A DNA stretch of 64,000 nucleotides from Pilaira anomala (taxonomy: Eukaryota; Mucoromycota; Mucoromycetes; Mucorales; Mucoraceae), in the NCBI GenBank assembly GCA_025716855.1, contig JAIXMQ010000076.1, positions 1 through 64,000 of the forward strand, written 5' to 3'. A program made the position numbers and the translations under genes. Shown in pieces: positions 63,525 to 64,000 of this stretch. The notes under the pieces were generated by a model, which did not search any database, had not been told where the DNA came from, and worked only from the letters and a program-made list of their open reading frames with translations. Numbering within the stretch: the stretch's first letter is position 1; the number at the start of each line of letters is the position of its first letter.

Positions 63525-64000
63525 ATGTCTACTGTTAAAGAAATGAAGACTGTTACTGCTTCTACGATGAATGCTGCTCACCCTCTTGATCAACTCTCTG
63601 GTGACGAAATTATTCAAGTTGCAACAATTACTCGTCAAGCTAAGGCTAGTATTGATTTTGTATTCAACACCATTACTCTCAAGGAACCTAAGAAAGATAG
63701 TATGCTTTCTTATCTTGGTTGGGATAAATCCAAGCCTCGTGTTACTAGCATTGAGCGTGAAGCACTTGTAATTGCTTTAGAAAAGAAGACAATGAAATGT
63801 TATGAAGGTCTCGTTTCTTTGACTAACAACTGTCTCAAGACATGGAAGTATATTCCTGATGTTCAACCTATTTTAACTATGGATGAAATGTTTGAAGTTG
63901 AAGAACTTGTGATTAAGGATGAAAATGTTCGTCGCGAATGTCTTGAGCTTGGTATTACTGATATGTCTCAAGTTTTCTCTGATCCTTGGGCCATTGCTCG
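63525..64000 (+). CDS. Copper-containing amine oxidase, N-terminal part (runs off the end)
   Basis: An open frame of 158 codons from the ATG at 63525 continues beyond the window. It shows HPLDQLSGDEIIQVATITRQ and VFNTITLKEPKK, the start of the copper amine oxidase N2 domain, then the N3 region ending MSQVFSDPWAIA, where the family has MSQVYCDPW. These enzymes oxidise primary amines to aldehydes using copper and a topaquinone cofactor; the catalytic Tyr and His lie downstream and are not visible. C-ending codons suggest good expression. No intron is seen in the visible part. Confidence 0.9.
   Translation, partial: MSTVKEMKTVTASTMNAAHPLDQLSGDEIIQVATITRQAKASIDFVFNTITLKEPKKDSMLSYLGWDKSKPRVTSIEREALVIALEKKTMKCYEGLVSLTNNCLKTWKYIPDVQPILTMDEMFEVEELVIKDENVRRECLELGITDMSQVFSDPWAIA

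Overview
The window reads as AT-rich nuclear DNA of an early-diverging fungus, most likely Mucoromycota/Mucorales. Grounds: genes broken by many short introns (about 41-66 bp, GTA/GTR...TAG), several fungal families (ALR1-type CorA, SAT4/HAL4-type kinase, RNAi RdRP), long A/T homopolymers in introns and spacers, and decayed Tc1/mariner, DIRS-like and LINE-like elements. The species is inferred, not shown. Exon joins below were built by hand from splice signals and checked for reading phase; every multi-exon model closes in frame.

Layout. 1-9.1 kb is transposon-rich: a Tc1/mariner element with perfect 113-bp inverted repeats (673-2361), a DIRS-like reverse-transcriptase fragment, a 929-bp inverted-repeat element, a Ty3-like integrase relic and a dead Tc1-like transposase. 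9.1-45 kb is gene-dense: CorA Mg2+ transporter, SRP72, a GST-like protein, CENP-K, TAF7, a U4 snRNA gene hidden in the TAF7/RdRP interval, an RNA-dependent RNA polymerase, a LIM protein, ribosomal protein uL6 (RPL9), a SAT4/HAL4-like kinase, a ZZZ3-like SANT+ZZ protein, AP-3 mu, a Nup155/Nup170-type nucleoporin, a BUB1 kinase, a small unknown gene, and an F-BAR/SH3 protein with a long glutamine tract. 45-57.2 kb is again repeat-rich: a Harbinger/Tourist-like MITE, a 401-bp MITE descended from a relative of the mariner element, a second DIRS-like fragment, tandem repeats, a frameshifted LINE-type ORF1 with zinc knuckles, and fragments of genes. 57.2-59.2 kb encodes eIF2B gamma; after a 4.3-kb spacer a copper amine oxidase starts and runs off the window end.

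The genes do not form one pathway, but there are themes: chromosome segregation (CENP-K and BUB1), transcription/chromatin (TAF7, ZZZ3-like), RNA silencing and splicing (RdRP, U4), membrane traffic (AP-3 mu, SRP72, nucleoporin) and translation (uL6, eIF2B gamma). Spacing is tight: CENP-K and TAF7 share a 105-bp divergent promoter, and GST and CENP-K converge with 8 bp between stop codons.

The best second-look items are the mariner/MITE pair with equal-length perfect 113-bp termini, the U4 gene, the kinetochore genes in a lineage where loss of CENP-A is known, and a possible SINE-like tandem duplication at 50.7-51.1 kb. No convincing wholly new system was seen.
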